Source: an uncultured Methanobrevibacter sp.
GTDB lineage: Archaea; Methanobacteriota; Methanobacteria; Methanobacteriales; Methanobacteriaceae
Reading direction: 5' to 3'
NCBI RefSeq assembly: GCF_902770715.1
Contig: NZ_CACXTS010000002.1
Location: forward strand, 1 to 64,000
Length of the DNA stretch: 64,000 bases
Shown: piece by piece, positions 1 through 8,825 of the stretch
Layout: each line of letters starts with the position of its first letter
Numbering within the stretch: the first letter of the stretch is position 1
Translations under genes and position numbers: made by a program
The notes under the pieces: generated by a model
Told to the model about the DNA's origin: nothing
The model's input: only the letters and a program-made list of their open reading frames with translations
Databases searched by the model: none

Positions 1-750
1 TCTCTCACCCAATTCATACGCTTTTTGCAAATCCTTTGGAAATTGTGTTTTTTCGCTTTCTGCCTTATGTTCAGGGTCAAACATATTGTTCACATATGCA
101 GAATACTGTTTGAACTGTTTTGTGTCATATTTACCGGATAATGCACCCTGCTCCAAAACCATATATGAAAAAAAGATTATGTCATTCTCTTTACAGTACT
201 CAAGAATTCCGGAATCTTCAGATGAACGGTTGAGTAGGCTGTAATGGTTTTGAACGGCTCCAAGCTTTAATCCTGCCTCTTTTAAAATCTCATTTGCCTC
301 TTTGATTTCTGCGAGATTATGGTTTGAAACACCAATCATTTTAATGTCATGCTCTTTTGCGGTTTCAACCAGCTTTTTAGTCCAATCCGGTGCTCCGACA
401 GGATTATGAATCCAGAAAATGTCAATGTCTTCAACACCCAATATTTTCGCACTGTTTTCATACATTGATGTTACCTCATTTGCCTCAAACATCTCGGCAA
501 GCTGAGGTGTGAATTTAGTTGAAATTACAAAATCCTCACGATTGGAAGTCCTTAAGAATTCTCCTAAAACCTCTTCAGATTTTCCCATACCATAGACATA
601 TGCAGTATCCCAAAGGTTCAAATCCAATTCCATTGATTTATCGTAGATTGGTTTTAAATCTTCAATATTATGTTCGTTTCCAAAAGTTCCATCATTACCC
701 CATGCCCAAGCGCCAAGGGCGATTTTTGGAAGATTATCTTTTAATGTCAT
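1..750 (-). CDS. Aldo/keto reductase, C-terminus beyond window edge
   Basis: The reading frame runs from an ATG at 748-750 to the left edge without a stop, so about 250 N-terminal residues are visible. It begins MTLKDNLPKIALGAWAWGND and carries the aldo/keto reductase tetrad: Asp48 and Tyr53 in a DTAYVYG motif, Lys79 in ISTKF and His115 in WIHNP. The family reduces carbonyl compounds with NAD(P)H in the cytoplasm; the substrate cannot be read from the sequence. The gene is divergent from a broken HxlR-type regulator, with 94 bp between the two starts, a common arrangement for a redox-responsive regulator and its target (inference). Confidence 0.88.
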   Translation of the reverse strand, partial: MTLKDNLPKIALGAWAWGNDGTFGNEHNIEDLKPIYDKSMELDLNLWDTAYVYGMGKSEEVLGEFLRTSNREDFVISTKFTPQLAEMFEANEVTSMYENSAKILGVEDIDIFWIHNPVGAPDWTKKLVETAKEHDIKMIGVSNHNLAEIKEANEILKEAGLKLGAVQNHYSLLNRSSEDSGILEYCKENDIIFFSYMVLEQGALSGKYDTKQFKQYSAYVNNMFDPEHKAESEKTQFPKDLQKAYELGER

Positions 751-844
751 ATTTAATTATCTCAATAAAAGAATATAAAAAGTTAAAGTGACGGCTATGA
801 CACCTAAACATTAAAATAAAACAAAATAGAAATTTTTAAACCAT

Positions 845-1207
845 ATGACCTATTTTGATTTTGAACTTACTCACTGCCCAGTTGAATTGTCCCTTGACAT
901 AATCAATAGAAAATGGGTTTTGTAAATTATTTGCGACATGTTTTTCGGAAAAACCCGATTTAGCGAATTTCAAAAGGAAAGACCTGAAATGTCAAACAAG
1001 GCATTGTCCAGAAGTTTGAAATTCATGGAAGATCAGGGATTGATTAAAAAAGATGTTGACGAATATTTTCTAACAGATAAAGGAAAATCCCTGAATAAAG
1101 TCATTTATGATTTGGTTGAATTTACTTTAGACAACAATAAAGAATTATACGATGAAAAAACTATTTTAAAGGCAAATGAAGGATTTAAAAAACAGTTATT
1201 GAATTAA
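845..1207 (+). pseudogene. HxlR-family winged-helix regulator interrupted by an in-frame TAA
   Basis: Reading from ATG 845 gives the classic HxlR start, with CPVELSLDII and then NRKWVL, followed by a TAA at 923-925 (codon 27). The same frame continues without another stop through IICDMFFGKTRFSEF, the recognition helix region (MSNKALSRSLKFMEDQGLI) and the wing to 1207. A Gln codon CAA changed to TAA would explain it. An ATG at 938 could start an 89-residue product, but that would lack the N-terminal cysteine and first helix. HxlR proteins are dimeric DNA-binding regulators. The neighbouring divergent aldo/keto reductase is the likely former target. It is either a recent nonsense mutation or a sequencing or assembly error. 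Confidence 0.8.
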
Positions 1208-1517
1208 TCTTGTTGAATATCCTGAGATTTATTAATATTATTATAATAAATAACCATTTAACAATATAATATAATTACTATTTGTTTGGATGGTCCGTAA
1301 AACCCATATGAATTATAAAATCAATTAGAAAAGAATATTTAATTATTCATTTCACCCTCTATTTTTAAAACAACACCCCTATCACATTTTAAAACTTAAT
1401 GAATTGTATTGAAGTAAGTGCTTTAGCAAGTCATAACCCCTGCTCAAATTGTATCAAAGAATAGCTTATAAACAGATTAAATACAAAAATATTAACAATA
1501 CGATAAAGAGTGAAATA
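1208..1517. other. AT-rich intergenic stretch with a likely promoter
   Basis: No coding frame or tRNA-like fold is seen. A TATA-like CTTATAAA at about 1465-1472 lies some 45 bp before the GNAT start and is the best promoter candidate. Confidence 0.4.
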
Positions 1518-1973
1518 ATGATAATTGAAAATGGTGATGAATACATAGCTGAGGTCAAAGAACTTATTATGGAATACACTGACCGTTTAGATAGAGACCT
1601 CTCTTTTCAGGGATTGGATGATGAGTTAAATTCATTAGAAGACAAATATTTACCGCCAAATGGAGAACTGATAGTTGCCATTGAAGATGAAAATGTTTTG
1701 GGCATGGTCGCATATCACAGACATGATGACAACACATGTGAGATGAAAAGACTGTACATCAAAATTGAAGCCCGAGGATGCCATTGGGGAGACATTTTAG
1801 TTTATGAAATAATCAAAAGAGCACAGAACAATGGATTTAAAGAAATGGTACTGGATACCATCGCTCCCTTGAAACCTGCCATTTCACTTTACAAAAAACA
1901 TGGATTTAAAGAATGCGAACCCTATTACAATAATCCAATGGATGATGTCATTTATATGAAAAAAGAATTATAA
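1518..1973 (+). CDS. GNAT-family N-acetyltransferase
   Basis: The product is 151 residues from ATG 1518, preceded by a weak GAG-type ribosome-binding site. A longer frame from TTG 1449 lacks one and its extra residues are not GNAT-like. The fold is recognisable from the order of elements: an acidic N-terminal helix, a strand with LIVAIEDENVLGMVAYH, then MKRLYIKIEARG opening the acetyl-CoA loop, and the C-terminal ISLYKKHGFKE typical of the family. The pyrophosphate loop, normally RGxGxG/A, reads RGCHWG, so cofactor binding may be altered. The family transfers acetyl groups from acetyl-CoA to small amines or proteins. The substrate is unknown. Confidence 0.8.
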   Translation: MIIENGDEYIAEVKELIMEYTDRLDRDLSFQGLDDELNSLEDKYLPPNGELIVAIEDENVLGMVAYHRHDDNTCEMKRLYIKIEARGCHWGDILVYEIIKRAQNNGFKEMVLDTIAPLKPAISLYKKHGFKECEPYYNNPMDDVIYMKKEL

Positions 1974-2054
1974 TCTCTTATTTTAACTTAAACATTAAAA
2001 AATGAAGTTTTAACAAGCAAAACCATAGTTTTAAACTTGATGATTAAAACAATC

Positions 2055-2177
2055 TAGTTTGTGAATCAATATCTAGTTTATCGACTTCATTTACAACATC
2101 ACCTATCAACAAGGGTGAACAGGATTATGCAACTTCCGGTTCCTTTTGACCAACTTCATATTGCTGTTGGCATAATA
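2055..2177 (-). pseudogene. Relic of the 3' end of the DUF1848 gene
   Basis: Read on the minus strand, this stretch gives YYANSNMKLVKRNRKLHNP, then two stops, and after a frame change GDVVNEVDKLDIDSQT. These match the last about 45 residues of the intact DUF1848 protein at 5347-6270 (ANSNMKLVKRNQKLHNPNSP, then GDVVKEVNEPSYIDTQQ). Similarity stops at about 2177, where the CxxxCxxC motif should begin. It is a decayed fragment, not an expressed gene. It lies in the 305-bp gap between the GNAT gene and the next minus-strand gene. Confidence 0.8.
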
Positions 2178-2278
2178 CACTTTAAATTATCTACTACTTT
2201 TAGTGAAATTCAGTTTATACAATACGCCTAATCTTGTTAAAAAATTAAAAATAAGGTTTGTTCATCTGTGAACAGTTA

Positions 2279-2617
2279 TTACAAAGTTCCTTGTTCAATA
2301 ATTTCTAACCCCTGCCCTTCCTGAATTTTTTTTAATGCCCCTTTAGCGGATCTTTTAGCAAATATTTGGCTGGAACCATCTAAACTGTCTTCACCGAAGA
2401 ATCCAAAGTTTCTAACCCATGATTCTATTACAATCATGTCATCTTTAAATGTGTATTTAATTAACTGTGGAGATGTGACTATTCCAGATCCATGTTGATA
2501 AAATTCCTCTCCTTGGGATTCTCTTTTTTTGTATTTGTTCTCTTCCAAAATTCTCAATATTGTTTGCTCTTCCTCTTCTCTGTTTGTACTTTTAAATTTA
2601 AGGTAAGTTCTTGACAT
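2279..2617 (-). CDS. Hypothetical protein, 112 residues
   Basis: I do not recognise the family. The protein is soluble, has no signal or membrane segment, and is Lys/Glu rich. It starts MSRTYLKFKSTNREEEEQ, predicts as a helix followed by several strands (IVTSPQLIKYTF, MIVIESWVRNFGFFGE) and ends with a helix containing SAKGALKKI. It is a single gene with its own upstream region of more than 200 bp and no operon partner. Confidence 0.6.
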   Translation of the reverse strand: MSRTYLKFKSTNREEEEQTILRILEENKYKKRESQGEEFYQHGSGIVTSPQLIKYTFKDDMIVIESWVRNFGFFGEDSLDGSSQIFAKRSAKGALKKIQEGQGLEIIEQGTL

Positions 2618-2850
2618 GATTGTAATTTTTATTGTTAGAACTATTTAATGTAATAACTATTTGTTTTAGTTTATCTATTGATTAGACAATATTTTTTCCA
2701 ATATCGGAAAGATAATAATTAACTATTTGTTTAATATGAATAATACAAACATTGTGATGTAGTCATATAAAATTATCATTATTTTCCGCTTTAAAAATAT
2801 CATGAAAAACTTTTTTTGATATCCCTAGCTATACATAAAATTTAATTATT

Positions 2851-3693
2851 ATGATTAAAAAATTGTTATTCATGAACATTAAAGCGCCAATAATTATGGA
2901 GTTAATTTTCATCGCGATTTCTGTTCTGGTATATATTACAACTTCCAACACATTTTTCATATTCAATTTCCTCTATATCGGAACTGCAATAGCTGTTGGA
3001 CTGTTCATGATGGGTAAAAATAACAGATACGCAAGAAACCTGATTATGCTTGCAGTTGGATGTTACCTGTTTGTTTATGTTGGCATTTTAGGTCATGAAA
3101 ACTTGTCTCTGTCCGGATTTTGGTATTATTTAAGTTTAGGTGTTTTTGAAGGTGCTGTTATTCATTTTCTAATTGCAAAAATCCTTGGGCCATTACTGTT
3201 TGGCCGTGGATGGTGCGGATATGCCTGCTGGACAGCAATGATATTGGATTTGCTACCTTATACAACCCCTCAAAATGAAAGGAAAAACTGGGGGTATGTC
3301 AGATACATATTATTTGTAGCAATATCATGCGGTGTATGTTCACTATTCATTTTTAAAGTTGCTAATCTTGATTCAATAATATTCTTCCTGTTTATTTTAG
3401 GAAATATTATTTACTATATTCTTGGAATTGCTCTGGCATTTTATCTTAAAGATAATCGTGCATTTTGCAAATATGTTTGTCCGATTACTGTATTTTTAAA
3501 AATTTCAAGCTATTTTTCACTTTTAAGAGTTAAAGTTAATGAAAATAAATGCATCAGTTGCGGCAAATGTGTAAAGGCATGTCCGATGGATGTTGAAATG
3601 TTAAACAATTCCAGAAAAAGAGAAAACGGTACGGAATGCATATTGTGCCTTGATTGTGTTCACAGTTGTCCGAATGATGCTCTGAAATTATGA
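2851..3693 (+). CDS. NapH-type membrane ferredoxin-like Fe-S protein
   Basis: The product is 280 residues with about six membrane helices in residues 10-225 and a cytoplasmic-type tail with two 4Fe-4S motifs. Seen directly: GRGWCGYACW with Cys122 and Cys126, FCKYVCP with Cys206 and Cys210, then CISCGKCVKAC (234-244) and CILCLDCVHSC (263-273). This pattern is known from NapH, MauN and RnfE-associated proteins that pass electrons across or along the membrane. No partner redox gene is adjacent, so its role in this cell is open. There is no clear ribosome-binding site before the ATG, so a leaderless message is possible. Confidence 0.85.
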   Translation: MIKKLLFMNIKAPIIMELIFIAISVLVYITTSNTFFIFNFLYIGTAIAVGLFMMGKNNRYARNLIMLAVGCYLFVYVGILGHENLSLSGFWYYLSLGVFEGAVIHFLIAKILGPLLFGRGWCGYACWTAMILDLLPYTTPQNERKNWGYVRYILFVAISCGVCSLFIFKVANLDSIIFFLFILGNIIYYILGIALAFYLKDNRAFCKYVCPITVFLKISSYFSLLRVKVNENKCISCGKCVKACPMDVEMLNNSRKRENGTECILCLDCVHSCPNDALKL

Positions 3694-3728
3694 TTTGAAC
3701 AGGGTTAATTCAAAAAATCTAGTATTTT

Positions 3729-3762
3729 CTGTCATCATGAATCTTTTTGATTAAATTGACAG
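3729..3762. terminator. Stem-loop between convergent genes
   Basis: CTGTCA pairs with TGACAG, and inner AATC pairs with GATT around a TTTTT loop. It lies between the Fe-S protein gene and the convergent AAA+ gene and could end either transcript. Confidence 0.35.
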
Positions 3763-3770
3763 TAATATTA

Positions 3771-5051
3771 TTATCTTAATGCTCCAATCGGAATTACCAT
3801 TACCCCATCTTTTCGAACTTTTGCAATCGAATCACCCGTTATAACCGCTAAAAAGCTAGGTTCCGGAATATGTGTATTTCCCACAGCAATTTTTTGTTTA
3901 ATCAACTTATCCATTTTCAATAAGGATTTTGCACCATCATCAATTCTTTTATCTCCTAATTTAAACTCAATCAATCCATAACGCCCATCAGCAATTTGCA
4001 AAACACAATCCACTTCCAAAGTACCGTCATTATAATATAATACTTTTCCACCCAATGGTGCGGAATATACTTTTAAGTCTCTAATACATAAGGTTTCAAA
4101 AATGAATCCGAAAGTTTCCAAATCATACACCAACATTTCAGGAGTTGCATTAAGACCTGCAACTGCAATTGAGGGGTCTATAAATTCCTTTTTTTCAGAT
4201 TTTCTTATTTTTTGCTTTGAACGAATATTTGGAGCCCATGCCGGAACATTATCAATGACAAAGAGATTTTTTAAAACAGAGATATATGAATAAAATGTAG
4301 GCTCGGAAATTTTACCGTAATTCTCTTCAATATCCGACATTATTTTTGTATTGGCAACTAATGTTGAAATGTTACGTGAATAAGACCTAAGAATCGCTTC
4401 AAATAATTTTGAATCACGTTTAACGCCATCAATATTATAAGTATCATCACGACATATGTTATCAAAATAGGAAGATGCCACAATCAATTGTTTTCGCTTG
4501 TCTTTAATATTCAATGTTTCAGGCCAGCCCCCACGGGAAGCTAAAAAAGTCAAATCACTTAAAGACAAATCTGAAGTAACTCCATTAATTTTAACATCAC
4601 TATCATTAAATAAATCAATCAATGAAATCTTACCGTTTGAATCGCCACTTTCATACAGACTCATCGGCCTCATCATCAACCTGTGAATCCTTCCAACACC
4701 TTTATGATTTATTTTAGAATTATCAACAATTGTAGAACCAGTTAAAATGTATAATCCATAACCATCAGTTTTATCAACTGAATATCTTACTGCATCCCAC
4801 AATTCAGGAGCCATTTGCCATTCATCAATCAGCAATGGTTTTTCTCCATCCAATACTAACAATGGATCCACATCTGCCAGTTCAATGTATGATTTACCTA
4901 ATGTAGGATGTTGCAATTCAATTACTGTTTTGGCGAATTGAGTCGCAGTTGTTGTTTTACCACACCATTTTGGCCCCACTATTAAAACAGCACCCATACA
5001 TTCAAGTATATCATTTAATTCTTCATCAACATATCTTTTAATATATTCCAC
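3771..5051 (-). CDS. AAA+ ATPase with DUF4143 C-terminal domain
   Basis: The product is 426 residues. A Walker A motif GPKWCGKTT lies at residues 26-34 and Walker B LLIDEWQ at 73-79, then a sensor-like YILTGST. The C-terminal third is DUF4143-like with a PD-(D/E)XK-style pattern, EVDCVLQ followed by LIEFKLG. Proteins of this type are common, often in accessory DNA, and their role is unsettled; toxin-like and regulatory roles have been proposed for relatives. The start is GTG at 5051, chosen because GGTGGT sits 5 nt upstream. Five and a half 23-bp repeats occupy the promoter region just before this gene, suggesting multi-site control. Confidence 0.85.
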   Translation of the reverse strand: MEYIKRYVDEELNDILECMGAVLIVGPKWCGKTTTATQFAKTVIELQHPTLGKSYIELADVDPLLVLDGEKPLLIDEWQMAPELWDAVRYSVDKTDGYGLYILTGSTIVDNSKINHKGVGRIHRLMMRPMSLYESGDSNGKISLIDLFNDSDVKINGVTSDLSLSDLTFLASRGGWPETLNIKDKRKQLIVASSYFDNICRDDTYNIDGVKRDSKLFEAILRSYSRNISTLVANTKIMSDIEENYGKISEPTFYSYISVLKNLFVIDNVPAWAPNIRSKQKIRKSEKKEFIDPSIAVAGLNATPEMLVYDLETFGFIFETLCIRDLKVYSAPLGGKVLYYNDGTLEVDCVLQIADGRYGLIEFKLGDKRIDDGAKSLLKMDKLIKQKIAVGNTHIPEPSFLAVITGDSIAKVRKDGVMVIPIGALR

Positions 5052-5060
5052 ATTACCACC

Positions 5061-5186
5061 AATTAAGTAATTATACTATTTATATTTAAGTAATTATACT
5101 ATTTATATTTAAGCAATTATACTAATTTTATTTAAGCAATTATACTATTTATATTTAAGCAATTATACTAATTTTATTTAAGTAAT
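5061..5186. repeat. 23-bp tandem repeats, about 5.5 copies, in the promoter of the AAA+ gene
   Basis: Units begin at 5061, 5084, 5107, 5130 and 5153, with a partial copy at 5176. All follow the pattern ATTTAAG(T/C)AATTATACTA followed by TTTAT or ATTTT. Units 1, 2 and 4 end one way and units 3 and 5 the other. Copies with T contain the interrupted dyad AGTA-N4-TACT. There are no spacers, so it is not a CRISPR. On the minus strand each unit boundary reads as a TATA-like AAATATAAATAG, so the array may be a set of operators or stacked promoters for the gene ending at 3771. From 5187 to 5346 I see only AT-rich DNA. Confidence 0.85.
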
Positions 5187-5346
5187 AATCGAAGTTATGA
5201 TTAACCATATTTACATAGATATTTTGAAGTTCTAATTATTTAAAATTAGTTATTTTAACAATAAACGATAAAAAAATAAGTAAAAAGAATATTCAAGAAT
5301 TAAAACAATATTACAATATGAAAACAATAATTTTTATTGAAAACAA

Positions 5347-6270
5347 TCAAATTAACATTTGTTGAGTATCAATATAACTGGGTTCATTAACCTCTTTTAC
5401 AACATCACCCTCATTAACATTCCCAATCAGCAATGGTGAATTTGGATTGTGCAACTTTTGGTTCCTTTTGACCAGCTTCATGTTGGAGTTGGCATAGCAA
5501 TACTTGCATCCATGCATGCAAGTATTATATAACCCAATATCCCTTCCCATTAAGCAGTTGCATTCTCTATTTCTGTATTTTCCTTTAGGGACATTTAGAT
5601 TATTTCCGATAGCTTTTTCCAGCACCTGCTGGGTCATGCATCCTGTTGAATCAAATCCGAACTGGTCAAGCAATGTTCCTTCAACGCAAGTTTTCATCTT
5701 TATATCATATTTCTTGGCAATTCTTGCAAAATTTTCACCAATCACCAAACGCTCTTCAGTTGTAACCTCACGGGCTTCGGGGAAATTTCTCAAAACCTTC
5801 TGATATAAATCTATAAAGCTTATTGTGCAGTCGGAAGTGTATTCATGCAATTGAGCGGCCATTTCCTCAAATTTATCAATGTGAAAATCCAGACTATACT
5901 TTTCTGTGATGAAAATCGGATCGTATCTCCAGGATATGCAATTTCTTCCCAAAGTTTCAGACAACTCCTCAAATGTCTTCATGACCTTTTTGTAGCTGGG
6001 AACATTGACTTCAATATCCTTATCATATGGATTGATTGTCGTAAACCAGAACTGCTTATAGTCAGACAGCTTATCCAAATTCTTTAACAATGGCTTTGGA
6101 TTTTTAGAGCAAAAACAAAGGCAATCAACGGTTTTTGGATTGAAGTTATATCTGTAAAGCTGATTGTTATACGGATTTTTGGAAATTACAAAGCCCTCTT
6201 CAATTCTGTTCAAGAACCATTTACTAAAAAAAGCGGGAATGTCAGTTCTAGTACCTGTATTGATTATCAT
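5347..6270 (-). CDS. DUF1848 family protein with C-terminal cysteine cluster
   Basis: The product is 307 residues and starts MIINTGTRTDIPAFFSKWF, as DUF1848 proteins do. It has an N-terminal CLCFC at 50-54 and a C-terminal radical-SAM-like motif CMHGCKYC (Cys251, 255, 258) followed by YANSN, plus ECNC at 237-239. The family is uncharacterised; the cysteine pattern suggests an Fe-S cluster. It lies 24 bp upstream of nothing related: the next gene in the same direction is the AAA+ gene after the repeats. A decayed copy of its last about 45 codons lies at 2055-2177. Confidence 0.85.
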   Translation of the reverse strand: MIINTGTRTDIPAFFSKWFLNRIEEGFVISKNPYNNQLYRYNFNPKTVDCLCFCSKNPKPLLKNLDKLSDYKQFWFTTINPYDKDIEVNVPSYKKVMKTFEELSETLGRNCISWRYDPIFITEKYSLDFHIDKFEEMAAQLHEYTSDCTISFIDLYQKVLRNFPEAREVTTEERLVIGENFARIAKKYDIKMKTCVEGTLLDQFGFDSTGCMTQQVLEKAIGNNLNVPKGKYRNRECNCLMGRDIGLYNTCMHGCKYCYANSNMKLVKRNQKLHNPNSPLLIGNVNEGDVVKEVNEPSYIDTQQMLI

Positions 6271-6287
6271 AAAAAAAAGAAAAGTAA

Positions 6288-7464
<1,177 letters not shown>

Positions 7465-8502
7465 TTACATTTTAATTTTGCCTTTGAATTTAGCATAAAC
7501 AGCATAATCGACATAAGTCTTTTGGTCAATCATATCTTGTGTTTTTGGAGCTAATTCTCTTCTTTCAACAATCTCATCTTTAACAGTTATTGTGAATCCA
7601 TCACTTCCAGCACCAGATCCGTATGAGATGACAAAGATGTTGTCACCAGGTTCAGCAACATCCAAGATGTTGGATAATGCCAATGGCACAGCACCGGAAT
7701 AAGTATTTCCAATATTTGGAGTGAGTAAACCTTGTTTGATTTGTTCGGAGCTGAATCCTAATTTTTTACCCGCCCTTAAGTAAAATTTACCGTTAGGTTG
7801 ATGGAAACAAGCATAATCATAATCTTCAGGTTTTGTATCAGTTTCTTCAAATAACATTTTTGCAGCACTTAAAACATGTTTAAAGTAAGCTGGCTCTCCG
7901 GTAAAACGACCACCGTGAGAGGGGTAGTCTTGACCTTCTCTTCTGTAGAAGTCAGGAGTGTCAGTTGTGAAACTGCATGTGTGATTAATATCCGCTATTG
8001 TATTTTCTTTACCTATAATGTAAGCAGCACCACCAGCGGATGCAGTGTATTCCAATGCATCACCAGGAGCTCCTTGTGAAGTATCCGCACCAATAGCAAG
8101 TGCATATTCAACCATGTCAGACTCAACAAGACCCATAGACATTTGAATACCTGCGGTTCCTGCTTTACAAGCGAATTCCAAATCGGCAGCAGTCAATTTT
8201 GGAGTTGCACAGACAGCTTCAGCAACAATGGAAGCGGTTGGCTTAACTGCATATGGATGTGATTCGGAACCTACATAAACAGCACCAATCTTTGATGGAT
8301 CAATTTGAGCTCTTGCTAGAGCATATCTAGCAGCAGTAACTGCAATAGTTGCAGTATCTTCATCGGGAGAAGGTACGGATTTTTCATTAACAACCAATCC
8401 GTTTGATAAAGCTACAGGGTCATCACCCCATACTTTAGCAATTTCCTCTACCTTTATTCTATATGAAGGCACATGTGCCCCATATCCTACTATTCCTACC
8501 AT
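7465..8502 (-). CDS. Hydroxymethylglutaryl-CoA synthase
   Basis: The product is 345 residues, the archaeal length. It begins [20 protein letters not shown], carries Glu80 in [13 protein letters not shown], the acyl-accepting Cys112 in [11 protein letters not shown], and a FHQPNGKF histidine motif. It joins acetyl-CoA to acetoacetyl-CoA to give HMG-CoA in the mevalonate pathway. A strong AAGGTGAT ribosome-binding site lies 4 nt before the ATG at 8502. It is the first gene of the operon with the thiolase. Confidence 0.93.
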   Translation of the reverse strand: MVGIVGYGAHVPSYRIKVEEIAKVWGDDPVALSNGLVVNEKSVPSPDEDTATIAVTAARYALARAQIDPSKIGAVYVGSESHPYAVKPTASIVAEAVCATPKLTAADLEFACKAGTAGIQMSMGLVESDMVEYALAIGADTSQGAPGDALEYTASAGGAAYIIGKENTIADINHTCSFTTDTPDFYRREGQDYPSHGGRFTGEPAYFKHVLSAAKMLFEETDTKPEDYDYACFHQPNGKFYLRAGKKLGFSSEQIKQGLLTPNIGNTYSGAVPLALSNILDVAEPGDNIFVISYGSGAGSDGFTITVKDEIVERRELAPKTQDMIDQKTYVDYAVYAKFKGKIKM

Positions 8503-8647
8503 TAAATCACCTTAAATTATAATCTTAAACGATAATTAAAAATTAATTTAATTATTACTATTATATTTTTATTATTATATAAAAGTAACTAAAAAGGGAG
8601 TATTTTTTAAACAAAATAAGAATTTTAAAAAGAATTAGAATCAAGAT

Positions 8648-8720
8648 GCAGTCGCCGGGATTCGAACCCGGGTTGTAGGCTTGGAAGGCCCAAGTAATAA
8701 CCAGACTATACCACGACTGC
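8648..8720 (-). tRNA. tRNA-Gly (anticodon TCC)
   Basis: The minus strand folds as a complete tRNA. Acceptor GCAGTCG pairs with CGACTGC, the D-arm holds TGGTTA, the anticodon stem is TGGGC/GCCTA around loop CTTCCAA (anticodon TCC), and the T-arm CCGGGTTCGAATCCCGG is intact. No CCA is encoded. Its 73 nt lie just upstream of the start region of the HMG-CoA synthase gene, with a truncated second tRNA 8 bp away. Confidence 0.95.
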
Positions 8721-8728
8721 ATAAAAAA

Positions 8729-8772
8729 TGCGGCGTCCGGCTAGAGTCTTAACCAGGCTGGACTAACACCGC
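8729..8772 (-). pseudogene. tRNA-Gly-like remnant lacking anticodon loop and T-arm
   Basis: The minus strand reads GCGGTGTTAGTCCAGCCTGG, continues TTAAGACTCTAGCC, then jumps to GGACGCCGCA. The acceptor stem (GCGGTGT with ACGCCGC plus discriminator A) and D-arm are intact. About 30 nt spanning the anticodon loop, variable loop and most of the T-arm are missing. The D-arm and acceptor are those expected of archaeal tRNA-Gly(GCC). The join falls in a CC run, which suits a deletion at microhomology. It cannot decode as it stands, so a full tRNA-Gly(GCC) should be elsewhere. Confidence 0.75.
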
Positions 8773-8825
8773 ATGAAAAATAACAACAAATAAACTTATG
8801 TTTTGATAATATATAAATGTTTGCA

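Noticed and set aside
519-791. 90-residue plus-strand ORF
   Set aside because: It is antisense to the aldo/keto reductase, whose catalytic residues are all in place.
923-925. Recoding of the stop codon in the HxlR gene
   Set aside because: The codon is TAA, not the TAG used for pyrrolysine or TGA used for selenocysteine, so mutation or error is simpler. The same holds for 37041-37043.
5061-5186. Possible CRISPR array
   Set aside because: The 23-bp units are joined without spacers and have no unique sequence between them.
8729-8772. Split or intron-containing tRNA half
   Set aside because: Both acceptor strands are present in one short piece and there is no second half or bulge-helix-bulge motif nearby.
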